Below, piece by piece: positions 11,901 through 23,617 of a DNA stretch of 64,000 nucleotides. The stretch covers positions 18,431,506-18,495,505 of the forward strand of contig CM042091.1 of assembly GCA_023512835.1 (NCBI GenBank). Reading direction: 5' to 3'. Source of the DNA: Taxillus chinensis (Eukaryota > Streptophyta > Magnoliopsida > Santalales > Loranthaceae). The translations under genes were made by a program, and so were the position numbers. Numbering within the stretch: position 1 is the stretch's first letter; each line of letters starts with the position of its first letter. The notes below the pieces were generated by a model. The model did no database searches. It saw only the letters and a list, made by a program, of their open reading frames with translations, and was not told the origin of the DNA.

Positions 11901-12072
11901 TTTTTCTAGGTGCCCAATCACACCTTTAATTTGTTTGGTGGCGACTCTGTGTTTTTCTTTTCTTTAATGGTTTGTGCGAGCCTTGTGCAGGGATGACTCT
12001 AGGATCAATGGAATGAACTAGCATGGAGTCCTTTCACAAAAGCGGGTGAGCCCGGTCAAAAACGGGTGATGA
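8932..12072 (+). repeat. 5' LTR of the Ogre/Tat-like element
   Basis: The 8975-10995 part recurs at about 21450-23050, and a later segment at about 11640-11790 recurs at 23525-23725. A tandem array lies at 9712-10400. The end, AAAACGGGTGATGA, aligns with the CA-terminated end of the minus-strand LTRs at 55367 and 57903, which also carry the GGTGGCGACTCTG phrase found here at 11938. The left edge is a poly-T run rather than the expected TGTTGGACCCC, so the start is truncated or misassembled. There is no gene within this stretch. Confidence 0.7.
9712..10400 (+). repeat. Tandem array in the Ogre/Tat-like LTR
   Basis: About ten imperfect units of 50-85 bases each contain TGGTCAAACTTGGTCAA, then an ATCCGGACTAAGCCC-like block; from 9880 on most also contain GATGCGGAGTAAGGACTTAC. 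The unit gives Lys/Pro-rich reading frames that are only shadows of the repeat. The second LTR has a shortened version at 22040-22490. Confidence 0.85.
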
Positions 12073-12073
12073 G

Positions 12074-12089
12074 TGGCGACTCTGGGGGG
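12074..12089 (+). other. Primer-binding site of the Ogre/Tat-like element
   Basis: TGGCGACTCTGGGGGG directly follows the inferred LTR end. Ogre/Tat elements usually prime from a tRNA-Arg with a TGGCGACTC start, so this is a good fit. The region 12090-12984 that follows is untranslated leader with a T-run at 12139-12163; it includes a short duplicated TCTTGTTAATGCC phrase (12335-12425). Confidence 0.6.
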
Positions 12090-12984
12090 TTGTGAGGTCG
12101 CCGTGGTCTCGATTTATTGGAATGTTTGCTTGCCTTCTTTTTTTTTTTTTTTTTTTTTTTTTTATTCTATATTTGTTTTAACTGTGCATCTGCTTCTCTC
12201 TCTTTCTCCAACCCTATACCCGGGTTTTCTTTAACACAACAGGATTAGAAGAGGTAGTAAAAGGTTTGCCCACGTGGACTTGGTTGTCTTGTCTACGTGG
12301 AATACCCGAAATGTCTCGCTCAGGCGGTGATCCTTTCTTGTTAATGCCCCAAGAGGTCAAGAAGGACCCCCTCTGTTAATGCCCTTTTGGGTACGGGGGC
12401 TCCTCTTAGTTCTTGTTAATGCCTGTGGTACAAGGCTAAGTAGGGAATGCTTGGGAACCAATGAATAAGATTGGCGATTTAGAAGCCCATTAGGGGCATG
12501 ACCTCATGTGTTTGAGCCTTGCTTGACATTTGAGTACTTGCCTTGCTTGAACTTTGTATATATTGTCCATGTACTAACCCCTTGTATATATTATCCTCAT
12601 TTGTTTCTAACCCCTCATTTTCATTCATTGTATATCATAGCATTGCACACTTCATTTAGGAAACATGGCAAGCTTTGATCGTCTTCTAGTAACAAGGTGG
12701 ACAAAGAAGACGTTCAAGAGGTCGCTCTCGCGTCAAGGATAATCCAAAGGGACTTGGGAAATTTCTCTCAAGAGGAGCCACGAAAGTCCGAGACATACAC
12801 TTAAGCTCCCAAAGAATCATGCTCTGAACTCACATCATATGGAGGAGGTGGTCTTGGTCGAGCCGTATACATCAAGCACTTTGGGGATATGTTACTCTAA
12901 CTCAACTACCAATAGATGAGAACATGATCATTGCAGCGATGAACTTAGGATCCAAGGCGAAGGTGCTTCTTTTAATGGCGTGGT

Positions 12985-15330
12985 TTGGTCCCAACTATTG
13001 AAGAATACAAAAGGCTTCTTGATCAAGAAGTTGATCAAAAGAAGGCGATCTTCAACTATGATCCTCGAAAATCATGTCGGCGTACTTTGGCTTATCTCCT
13101 AGATATACAAGCTAAAGAAGTTCCTCCATCATTCAAAGTGACGGAAGCTGAAGTGTTCCATGGGGTTCTTCAAGAGGATGATGCAACATTCAACTCAAGA
13201 GGAGACCCATATACTTTTCCTGTTGTGCTATAGTCGCTCTTTTCCCTCGAAATCCAAACTTCATTGACGGGGAAGTCCCGGAACTGTCGCGTTGATAAAG
13301 GGAAATGACCCGTTCCTTCCATCTTAGGGAAACCATTAGGTCCTTATCCTACATCCGAGTAAGAGGCCGAGGACAATTCAGAGGTTGTCTTCCTCTCTGC
13401 ACATGGTTGAAGAGTCCTTCCCTGCTCTTTCCACGCTTGAAGGAAGTGTGTGCCTGTGACCTTGCTAGATATTCTAAACAGTGGGTGGCGGTACCCAATG
13501 ACAAGGAGGGTTGGATGCACAAGTTCCATACACTAGGAGATGAGGATATCTTTGGAGGGCCCCGGATGCATAGATCAAGCATCTATAGGCGCGGCAGCTA
13601 TAATTGGGTCCCACTATGGCCCTTGGGGAAGCACCGCATACGCACCTTACGGTGGGAAGACACTGAGGGGCGTCAAATCGTCCCGTCTTACATGGAATGG
13701 AATCTGTGATAGGGAATATGGAGCTCTGGGCAAAGCGGGCATCTTTGAGATGCGCGGCTGGGCCACCTCGGCATCAAGGCCAACCCATGCTACTCTCGTC
13801 TTCGAATACAAGGCATGGAAAGAGAAGTTATTCCCTCTCCCAACACAGAGGGGACAGTGGTAAAGAGGTGGCCTCTATGAAGGACCCGGTTGTCCTAGAT
13901 CACTACATCCTGTTACAAGAGAACGCCGTTTACAAAGATGCAAGAACAAGGGGAAGCCATACAAAAATGGTGGGCGATTGGAAGCGTAAGATGCGGAAAG
14001 AGTCTGCAAGGAAGCGGTGATTGGCAAGGGGGATGGTCATCACGGCTTGAACAGGAGAATGAAAGAAGGAACCTCCGAAGAAGACGATGCTAGGAGATAA
14101 TCAAAGCTTGTCTAACATGTAGTTTTAAGGATTTCATGTCATTTTTCTTGTTTTAAATTCGGTTTGTGTCGACCCTTTGAAGTTAAGTTTGGTTTCCAAC
14201 TTATAAAGTTTGTGTCTTTGATCTCGTGCGTATCATGCACTCATACTTAAAAAGTGAGAACCAAAATAAACTTTCCGTTAGTTTGTAGAGGATTTTCGGC
14301 GAGTTGGGCACTCTGCAACTTAAGGTCTTCCGCCCACCGGTCGTCTCCTCCAATGGCGAACATGCTGAGGATAGACTCTGGTCTTGAGCAGGCTCAAGAA
14401 GAGATCGGGGAAGCATGTCCAAGTGCGAGGCCCGGTTGAAGACTATGTGGACATGCTGCCAAGGCGACTTCGGAGAGAGAAGCTAGCCCAACTGCGGGGC
14501 CGTTTCGGGAGCAAGAGCAAGCTCCACATGCTTCACGGCATGCCCGACAAACATGGTTCTGGGGCTCACTCAAGTCCCACCTACACCTGTTATGGGGCGG
14601 AACCCCAAATATCATGGAGGTGTGGAATCCCTCGCTCGACCATCGATTGGAAATCCATCGAGGCCATAAAAGGCTGGAGGGTGAACATATGGAGGGACCG
14701 TCCCTGTTTATGCTTGGTGCCGGGCTAGACTTCCTTCCAAGTTCAAGTGCTGATTTTGAAAGTTCTGGTCTCGGTGTCCTAGACACATGTGACCATGTGC
14801 CGCAAGGGGCGGCCCGCGTAATGGAAAACTCTAATGCTTGCTTCCAGGGAGCCTGACCGGCGGTCCCGTGGTACTCCACTGAAGGTGGCGGTCGGTGGAG
14901 CTGCCACGGCTTCTTGGCTCTACGAGCTGTCACCGGCGTGTCGGGGGCCCTACGGTTTAAAAAGGAGATGAAAGTCAAAGTTGCCCGCGTGGAGAGGTGG
15001 TGTTCGGCCTCCACCACCGAAAGAGTCCCTCTTCACACACCATGAAGGGGGTTTCTACAAAACTTTGGGAATGTTTCAGTGCCCGCGGTCGGTCGCCTCG
15101 GGAGGACGATCGGGTGGCGTAAGGGAAGGAAAACTCGGGAAGCAAGTATGGCTTTAGAGCCCTCTTCCTCCAATCGAAAGAAAGAAGGAGGGTCCCGGGG
15201 CGGTGGCACCCAAGGTGTTACGGCGCGGGTCCCAGCGACCCCAGCGATCGACTACACTGGGTGTTATGGAGGACTCGCGTGTCCTCTTGCCAAGCCCCGA
15301 CCCACAATATCGGCCTCGGGCGGGACTTTC
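12985..15330 (+). pseudogene. Gag region of the Ogre/Tat-like element, many frameshifts
   Basis: The start, MVPTIEEYKRLL, matches the large N-terminal Gag domain of Ogre/Tat elements, followed by FNYDPRKSC, IRSLSYIRVRGRG and YNWVPLWPLG, scattered over two to three frames (12985-14020). A second block at 14600-15020 has IEAIKGWRVNIW, CLVPG and a CPRTH-like piece that fit the capsid core, again with frame changes. Between them, 14030-14250 is AT-rich with no frame. No single reading continues beyond about 130 residues. Confidence 0.6.
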
Positions 15331-16389
15331 TCGTAACCAATCACGGTGCGAGCATCAAACGGCCATGGCGAGCAAAAAATAGGAAAGGAGATTCGATCCA
15401 ATTCTTCACATACGCGGGGCGTACACTGGACTCAGCGGCTGCGGTCCGGTGCCCCTAAAAAGTTAAGCCCTCCTATCCGTTGGTACAAAGGCGATGCCGT
15501 TGCGTACCATGGAGGTGGGTTGGCTGCACGAAGGTTGTTTTGCCTAAAAAGGGTCGACATTTAGAGATTGGGTGGTTGGACTTCTCATGAGTGGCCTCCC
15601 AGTGGGTGCCACCCTCTTCCGGAACCTCGGGATGTTGCCCGTGTTGCCGGTATGGAAATTCTCTTGGGTTCCACATCAAGACGGACAAGTATCGATTATT
15701 CTGACCACACAAGAATGGTTCATAGTGACCAAGGATGTGGGTTATAGGGGCAACAAGCTGGAGGAAGCGTGCCTCTATCACAAGGCGGCTTTGGACACAC
15801 TTAGAGGATGTGAAGTTTCAAGAAGCGTCAAGATGCTAACTCCAAGAGATAGAGATTTCAAGGCGGAGGTCTCGTGGGTCGTGTGGCCTCCCGTAGGTCA
15901 CAAGTGGCACCCAAGCTTGGGGCACCGAAACCCCATTATCCGGACACGAAGGCCGGCTCGTGGTCAGGTCAAAACCCTTACTTTCGGGGAGCCGTCGCCT
16001 TTCCCTCAAGGATGATAAGGGTCCTTGGGGCTTCCTCGTCTGGCGGTTCCTATAAGAGAAGAAGACAAGGTGGTCGTTTACCGCTCGACAAAGGATAAAG
16101 GCAAGGTGAGCAGATATCGTTCCAAAGCCGATGTCGGTAACAAAATACCTCATCTCGAGAGGGGAGGTGACGAGTTTCGGGATTAAACAGTGAATACAAC
16201 ATCGTTGATCAATGAGTCGGCGGCCGGCTCGCGTCTCTTTTTCTTTGCTATGGTTCCTCACACGGAACCCTATGAAGGTCTTGAGCAAGCTTCGTTCCTC
16301 CTCCATTTTGGAGAACTTAGTGGGATTGCAAATAATTGTGGCGAGTAACTTTCTGCGTGAAGAGATCTCCCTCGAAGGGTTGGCTATCA

Positions 16390-16700
16390 AGGCTTGCGTG
16401 TTTCTGTGCAGGACCACGTCTCTCGCGTGCTTATTGATAACGGATCTTCCTTATGCCGCTCCCTTAAAGCAGCTGCGGTGGACCCGTCTTACTCCGCCCC
16501 ACCCTGTTGTCGGGGCTTTGTGGAGAAAGCGAGAAGTAGTGGGAACCCTAGTGTACCTCATTGGTCCAATCTTCTGTGGGTTCCAAGTCATGGTTCGCTC
16601 CTTGGCCTGGGAAGGCCTGGTTCATGCGGGGGGGCTCCCCTCGACCCTCCATCGAAAGGTTAAATTTATTGTGGACGGAACTCTTGCGTGTCCGGAGAAG
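16390..16700 (+). pseudogene. Aspartic protease of the Ogre/Tat-like element
   Basis: Near 16400-16440 the text DHVSRVLIDNGSSL contains the D-N-G form of the aspartic protease active site usual in the Tat lineage. About 75 residues on, GGLPSTLHRKVKFIVDGTL (about 16630-16685) matches the C-terminal end of the same domain, but in another frame, so at least one frameshift lies between. The bases 15330-16390 hold no fragment I can assign with confidence. Confidence 0.65.
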
Positions 16701-17399
16701 CATCCTTGTCACCAAACCTCTCTCCCCCACATCGCGGGGATATCCCGATGTTCCTTCCGCTCTTCGGGTGTCGTGCACCTCCTTCCAGACCCCCCGTCGG
16801 GCGTGGGACACGTTGCCAGGCTCGAAGTGGTAGCCGGCGGTGGGCCAAGCGGAAAGGTTGGGCTTGCAAGGACAAGGGATCAAAGACCTTTACCATTGGC
16901 TGTGGAGTTTGGGCTGGGCGCCCAAAGGCGACGTTGGGACCTCAAGAAGAAGGGAAGCCGGGGGCTGTGGAGAAAAGAGGTCCGAACGGAGTGTTTTCCC
17001 CGCCGAGCTCTTCGGGAGCGCGGGGTTCATAAACCGGAGGGAGGGCATGGTTAGGGGATGGCGATGAAGAGGTGGCGGTTCGGGTGCCAGACCCGGCAAC
17101 AACCGGACAAGGGAAAAGCTTGGACCTCCCTTCTGTACGGTCGACCTGGGCTTTTCATGTTTTCTCTTTGTTGTTTTTTAATTTGTTTTTGTAACTTTTT
17201 TTGAAAGTTTGAATAAATGAAACTTTTCAAACTCTCTTGTGTTCTAGCTGGCGTTATCATTTGGTTGAGTAAGTGGCTTTTGAAACGTGATAAATTCAAA
17301 GATATGGTAAGAAAAGAAGAAACGAGTTGCTTAAGACTTGACCTAATCCGGGGCGCGTGGCGGATAGAGGAAGGTGGACAGGAGTCCCGAGGCGACTCC

Positions 17400-18150
17400 G
17401 GCTCTGAAAAAGAGACCGACACTATCCTGTGAGCCCGGTAGTCGTGAACTTCGGGACGGGTGGGCCAAAAGAATGGTTGGGGTCTTTATCCCCAGTTCGA
17501 ACATCGGCTCTGTCTTCTGGTCCTCTTGTGTGTGCCGTCCTACAAGTGCCGGGTTGGTTGATTGGCGACACGTGCCTGAGACCGAGGGCGTCGAGTAAGG
17601 AGGATGAGGCAGGAGATGTGCTAAAGATCAGGAGAGTCAAGCATGGGATGCGGGGTTCTTGTGGGCCCTTCGTGGGTGGCCATTCGTCGGCCCAAGAAAG
17701 GGGGGAAGGTCGTGTGGGTTCGCGCCTCTAGGGTAGTCCAAGTAACTCCCCTGCCTCGCTTGACCTTTGGTGCGACACGGAGGCTTTGTTTTCCTTTGGT
17801 GGTTCTGGTACCTTCGGATGGATCCGAACACAAGGAAAAGCTACTTCATCACTTATGGGGCACCTTTCTCATGTCTGCCTTTCGGACTCGAAATTGGGGC
17901 GTTTCAAAGGCCTGGTCTGTCCATGACTGTGCCAAAAAGTAGAGGCTATGTTGATGATATGTCGCCAAATCAAAAGGAGACAAGGACCATGTCGGTGTTG
18001 CGAGCTCGCACTCTTCAATTGAGTTAGTCACCATGTACCTTTGGGGCTACATCGAGTTTGGGTTCGTCGTCGTCAGGGTTGAAATTGATCGATAAAGTCC
18101 GGGCCATCAAGATGCGGCCAAACTATCAAGGAAGTAGAGGTTCCTCGGGC
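17400..18150 (+). pseudogene. Reverse transcriptase of the Ogre/Tat-like element
   Basis: The frame at 17820-17970 reads MDPNTRKSYFITYGAPF, then LPFGLEIGAFQR and GYVDDM, the palm with an intact YVDD box. Compared with the family the CPFGLKNAGATYQR block is altered and shortened. Around 18080-18200 another frame gives DKVRAI and a GFLGRL-like remnant of the connection. The gap 16700-17400 includes a short AT-rich spacer (17160-17230) and no assignable domain. Confidence 0.6.
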
Positions 18151-18279
18151 ACACTCGCTCGGTCTTTCCCTGCTTGTGCCGTTTGTTGGCAGATAGCCCG
18201 TGTGGAACAAAGAGTCGAGCCTTTGATACTTAGGTGATGAACCCCCAATTTTGGTCCCGTTGTCACCTCTATTTGTACT

Positions 18280-18760
18280 TCCAGAAACCTGATGGGGCTA
18301 GGACAATGTGCTCGGGAAGAAAGAGCAAATCTTTCTTCGAAGTTTCCCTGTGAGGAAAAGTACCTCTGGAAAGACTTGTGTGCCTGCTTGGCGGCCGGGT
18401 AAGGTACACTCTACCTACCCTGGCTCTCTCTGCGACCCGCCTCCTTTGGAAAAGCCATCCTGGGGAAGATGTGGCGTCTCTGGTTGCTTGGGCCAAAAGG
18501 CCTCAGGAGGCTAGGTTTTGCGGATCGGCTTGGAAGATTATGGGGGCTTTTCGGTGTTCTCGACACCGTCAAGAAATGAAGAGTCGGACCTGGACCTGGT
18601 TGTGGAGCTCGCTTTCGGGTCGTGGCTCGGGGTGGTCCTTTCCCCATCCGGAGTACTTTTGTGGCGCCGGACTTCCTTGCACAAACAATATAGGATTGTT
18701 GGTGGGCCTCAGGCTTGAGAAAGGAATCGAAAGTCAGTTCGGTGTTGTGTCGTTTTGTTA
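18280..18760 (+). pseudogene. RNase H of the Ogre/Tat-like element
   Basis: The strongest piece is FPCTNN (seen as LPCTNNIG, about 18675-18700), followed by GLRLEKGIES, which matches the second Tat-lineage RNase H (…CTNNxAEYEA…). Upstream, ETRY/EKTC-like text appears as KSTSGKTCVPAW at about 18360. The Asp/Glu catalytic residues cannot be followed because the frames change. Confidence 0.5.
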
Positions 18761-18849
18761 AAAGAATGGGAAACTCGAAATCACAAGTTGATTCCTGCGG
18801 CAAATGTTTGTGTGGTAACCTTTGTGAATCACATTTGAACACTGTCGGG

Positions 18850-20110
18850 CCTTCCGTGCTTTGGACCAGCCTCCCCCTTCGTTGGACAGTTTAAATACCG
18901 TGCGCTCGTGTGACAAGGACCCTTTCACTGGTACCAAGTTGACACGACAACAAGCCTGGTTCAAGTTCACTGGCCCGCTCCCGGTAGGGGCCTCGCGATC
19001 ACGAAGTCTTCTCTCGACGGTCGTCTTCGGGCCCATAACCAGTTTTTGGGGTGGCGTGAAGCGCTCGGGTCCTGAGGTTCCGGCGGGGATTGTGCAATGG
19101 GTCCTGGCGGATCGGGTGGGCTTGGGTTCTTGGAAAGGGTGGCTGTGCGTAAATGTCTGCCGGTTGGGGTGCTTCGGCCCCCCTGTACGTGCTTTCTCGG
19201 GCCTTTGCTTGGGGGCGTGGGTCTGGGCCCTTTCCAAAAGCCTCCAATGGACTGTTTTCTGTAGCTTTTTCGTGTGGGTCGAGGCGACCTCCCTCCAGTC
19301 CTGGTCGGATCCTAGTTTGTCCGCAGCACATCGTGGGGGCTCCCGAGCCTTATACGGTTGTGCATCGAATAGGGGTGGACGTTTGGGGCGTCAAATCCGA
19401 CTCGCTCCCTCTCCTCAAATGAGCGGAGCGGTAGGGAACAAGAATATCAAGACTTTCGAAATGGCGGGGCGTACAAAGTGGAGCGAGAACTCCCGCCTCT
19501 GCTATAACCACACGGACTTCGGGGCAGCGCCTTTTCCTGTTTTGGCTGGAGGTTTTTCGGTGGTAGAATCCCTCTCGAGGGTGCTCTGGTACCGCTAGTG
19601 GCGTGGGTTGGCGTTTAGGTCACTTTGGCGGGAGCGTTCACGAGGTTGCGAGGTGCTTATCAGAGAATGTGGCTGCTTGCAAAAGGTGGACCAAGGCTTT
19701 CAGAAGGAGACCTGGTCAAAAGTCTACCGTCGGTCACGGAGGCAATGGACTCCAATTATGAGGGGTGTGTAAAAAGAGCTTCTCGGGTGGTGCCTGTCCT
19801 CCCAAAATGGTGGGGCGGACTCCGGACCAGCAGTGAAGTTTTTGTTTGTTTCCGTTCTTGTACCAAGTGGTTTAATTGTCTTTTTGAAAGTTCTCCGTCT
19901 TCAAACCTTTCTATTCCTTTTTTGTGGGGCTTTTCCCGAGAAGAGACAAAAAAGGGGGCACCGGGCCAAAAAAACAGGCCTTCCATCTTTCAAAGAACTC
20001 CAAGCGGTCTTCTTTGGTCCATCTCACGCTTCCTCCTCTTAAATGACAACAAAAATTCATTTTGGTCAAAGACAAGGAAGTCGCTAAGGCGGACTTGGTG
20101 AAAACCCGAA
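18850..20110 (+). pseudogene. Integrase and C-terminal tail of the Ogre/Tat-like element
   Basis: Recognisable pieces in order: FAWG..GPFPKASNG (19200-19260, first Asp region, Asp not readable), WVEATSLQS (19275), APSPQMSGAVGNKNIK (19405-19460, the usual MNGAVEAANKNIK block with the Glu region altered) and YQRMWLLAKGG..SEGDLV (19655-19720, the C-terminal tail). At least three frame changes separate them. Confidence 0.6.
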
Positions 20111-21341
20111 AGGGGCTAGGGTAAAATACAAAGCTCTGAAAGAGAGAAGGATTAAAGGCGACTTAGTGAAAACCGAAAGGGAGGGTAAAACAAGCCAAAC
20201 AAAAGGACCGGTCCAAAGTCACTAAAGCGGCGTGGTCTCCCTAGGTGTGGTCCCTCAAAGGTGGCCTTGTAGAGGTTGGGTTTGGCCTTTGTCAACTTTG
20301 AAACGATTCTTAAAAATTATCATTGTTTTATAAAAGGAAGACTGTTAAACTCTTGATGCTGGTCGTTGTGTGAGTGTTTTAAAATTTTTCAATTCCTTTT
20401 AAAAAAAATTTCCCGGCGAGTTTTGACTTCCTCTAGGGTTCGACATGGAAAAGAGGCGCGGTTCGGAGAAGAGAGAACAAAAGGCCAAGTCATCCAGGCC
20501 TCTTCCGCGAGGAGAAGGTTCACCTTAATCTAAAGTCACATCTTCACGCTTTTCAGCTCTTAGCTCTCCTAGCTGTTGTTCTTTCTGAGGTTTCCGTTTC
20601 GAATGGGTGAGGTTCTTCGTGTCTACCAATGTTAAGCAGAGTGAGGACTCGCCTCGACAAACGAATTCCCTTTCAATCAAGGAACTAAACTCGGGGCTAG
20701 TCGTGCCCAGCTACTCTGGTGGTAATCTCGTAGGCGTTTTGTACTTGGGGGCCTGTAGTCCTTCCGTGCCCAAGAGCTCCTCTCTTCGACCAAGTGTCGG
20801 TCTGCCCAAGGTTGGCCGAGCCCTCTGCCCGAGTTTGGCCCAAGAGCCACCTTTAGCCCGGCTTTTTGGCCCGCACCTCTAGCCCGGCTATCGACCCAGT
20901 GTCCTCTTTTGACCCAAGTGTCACCCTGCCAGGTTTCGGTCCAAGGCCCTCTCTAGCCGGCTTTTGGCCCAGCCACCTTTAGCCCGAGCTTGGCCCAAGG
21001 CACCCTTGCCCAGGCTTGACCCAAGTGTCACTCATTTTGACCCAAGATGTCCCCCTGAGCTTCGGCCCAAGGCCCTCTCAGCCCGTTGGCCCAGCCACCT
21101 TTTGCCAGAGGTTGGCCGAGCCACCCTCATGCCCAGGCTAGCGACCCAAGTGTCCTCATTTGGCAGTGTCGGTTGCAGTTTCGGCCAGGCCCCCTGCCAG
21201 TCGACTAAGTGTCTTCAGCCCAAGGCTTTCGGCACAAGGCACCTCGTACCAAAGCTCATTCGGGCCAAGCTCCAAGGGTCTCCATTCAAAATGGGTTTGG
21301 TTATTTGTCTCTTTGACAAACAATACACAAAGAGGGGCAGG
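20111..21341 (+). repeat. 3' untranslated region of the Ogre/Tat-like element with tandem repeats and polypurine tract
   Basis: 20111-20300 repeats AAAACCCGAAAGGG and a GGCGACTTAGTGAAAACC-like phrase. From 20740 to 21260 a C-rich array uses GGCCCAAG, GACCCAAGTGTC and TTGGCCCAGCCACC in varying order, about 30-35 bases apart. The tract CAAAGAGGGGCAGG ends at 21341, just before the second LTR; it nearly equals the tract of the minus-strand relative at 63059-63072. There is no gene. Confidence 0.65.
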
Positions 21342-23063
21342 TTGTACCCCTTTTGACCAGGTTGTCGCAACCGCTTGGCAAAGGACCACTGGATGAGGAT
21401 GACTTCGGAATACGGACCCACTGTTCGAGGAGTGAATGATACGAGGTTGGACATCGGTGGGCGCCCGCCTTTTTTAATAACTTCCCGTACTGTGTCCAAC
21501 AAAGTCAATTGTTGTTAGATAACACTTTCTTCTTCCCAATTGGTTTGAGTTTCGGGTTGTTTCTTAGTTTGTTTTTCAAAGTTGGCAACCAAACCTTGTG
21601 CAATTTGGGGAGCGCTGTGCGCGGCCTTTTTGCCATAACTTTCTACTCTTGGTCTGAACAAAGTCATTGAATTGTTAGATAACTCTTTTCTTCTCTGCAT
21701 TGGTTTGAAGGTAATCCGGTTCTGCACTGTTTTTGTCGGACGGGCGTGCTCACTTTTCAGTACCTCTGTGCGGTTTTCCCCTTTTTCTAAATGGTGTCCT
21801 TTTGGGTGTTCCAATTTCAGGAGTAGATAACAAATTTAGCAAAACAAGACCATTTGGCCCTACCGAGCTCTGTGGAGAAAGTTATGGTTTTTGGTGCCTC
21901 GCCATTTTCCACGATTTTGGTTCTTGCTGTTGTCCCCTGCCAATTTTGCTTTCCTTCGCCTATTACAAAGGCCTCTCCTTCCAGCAGTGATAACAAGAGG
22001 TAGGAGCCGTAGGGTGCCTGGGCGGGCCCGGTTTTGGGGAAACCCACGGTGGTCCTTGGTCAAATCCGGACTAAGCCCAATCCGGCTGCCCACCGGTGGT
22101 CGAACTTGGTCAATCGGTAAGCCCTCCGGCTAAGCCCGTCCGTGGTCACTTGGTCCGGCGTAAGGACTTTGTCCGTGCCGGTCCGTACTTGCTGGGGTGG
22201 ACTCGTCGGCTGCCCCGTGGTCAAACTTGGTCAACTAATGCGATAAGATCGATCCGGACTAGCCAGTTGGTCAACTTGGTCACGCGCGATAAGGACTGGT
22301 CTGCGTCCTGGGCTTGCGTGCGGTAGACTTCGTCGGACTAGCCCATCCGTGGTCAAACTTGGTCAACGTGCGGTAAGGACTTGTGCGTAAGGCTTGATCC
22401 GATAGCGCGTCCAGGTCAACTTGGCATCGGCTACGTGCGGAATGCTCTTGGCGGTAAGGCTGTCGATGGGACCTTTGTGGATAAGGGCAGGTCATAGCCT
22501 AGTCCAGGTCAAACCGGTCGTAATTTTGAAACTCCAAAATAGCTCCTCCGTCCAGGGGACTCAAGCCGGGCTCAATTCTTTTAAGGCTTAAATGCCAGCG
22601 GTGTCTCGGAACCCTCTTTTGCGTGGGTTGAGGAGTCTCCATATTCATTCAAATGTCTCGGAACCCATTTTTGAGCTAGGACGAGCCTCTCGTAATTAAA
22701 TGTCTTTTCCTGGGACTCACGGTGACCCTGGGGATGTACCATTATTCCCAACGGCTCCAATCTCCGGGCTTCCGCCCACCCACCAAGCGTCCGCAAGGGA
22801 GGTTAAATAATCTCAAACAATTTATTTTTTTAGTGGGACCTTCAAAGCGGACGTGAATTTCGGATCGCGGAGCCGAGATTCCTTTCGAGACTTAATCTTG
22901 GAAGGTGGACTCTGGGCGTAAGGCATCCTAATCCGAGGCACGGGTCTCCCCGGGTTCCTTAATTTTTGTTTTTTTTTTTTTGTTTTTTTTGGGTAGCGCC
23001 CAGGAGGGGGGGCATCGTTTCGAGCGAGGAGGTATTGAGGAGGCTTTCGCAGGGGGTGGGGGT

Positions 23064-23129
<66 letters not shown>

Positions 23130-23270
23130 AGAGGAAAAAGGGGGGGGGGGAGGAAAGGGGGAGGGGGGGGGGGGGGGGGGAAAAAGGAAAAAAAAGGAAA
23201 GGAGAAAAAGGAAAAGAAAAAAAAAAAGAAAAAAAAAGAAAAGGGAAAAAGGAAAAAAAGAGAAAAGGAA

Positions 23271-23304
<34 letters not shown>

Positions 23305-23379
23305 GGGGGAGGGGGGGAGGGGGGGGGGGGGGGGGGGGGGGGGTTTTTTTTGTTTGTTTGGGGGGGGGGGGGGGGGTGG

Positions 23380-23457
<78 letters not shown>

Positions 23458-23582
23458 AATAAAAGTTTTTGTATTCGTGTGTTATATGTGTGATATGGAA
23501 TAAGGATGACACTTTTTTTTTTTTTTTTACTTTTTTCTTTTCTTTGTTTAAGGCCGTCTTTTTCTTTTTCAAAATTAAAAAA

Positions 23583-23617
<35 letters not shown>

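Noticed and set aside
14394..15017. A 207-residue minus-strand protein
   Set aside because: It is antisense to the Ogre/Tat-like Gag region, whose plus-strand motifs explain the open frame; no recognisable domain.
18861..19598. A 245-residue plus-strand protein as a new gene
   Set aside because: It contains Ogre/Tat integrase pieces (MSGAVGNKNIK) joined by shifted frames, so it is a retroelement remnant.
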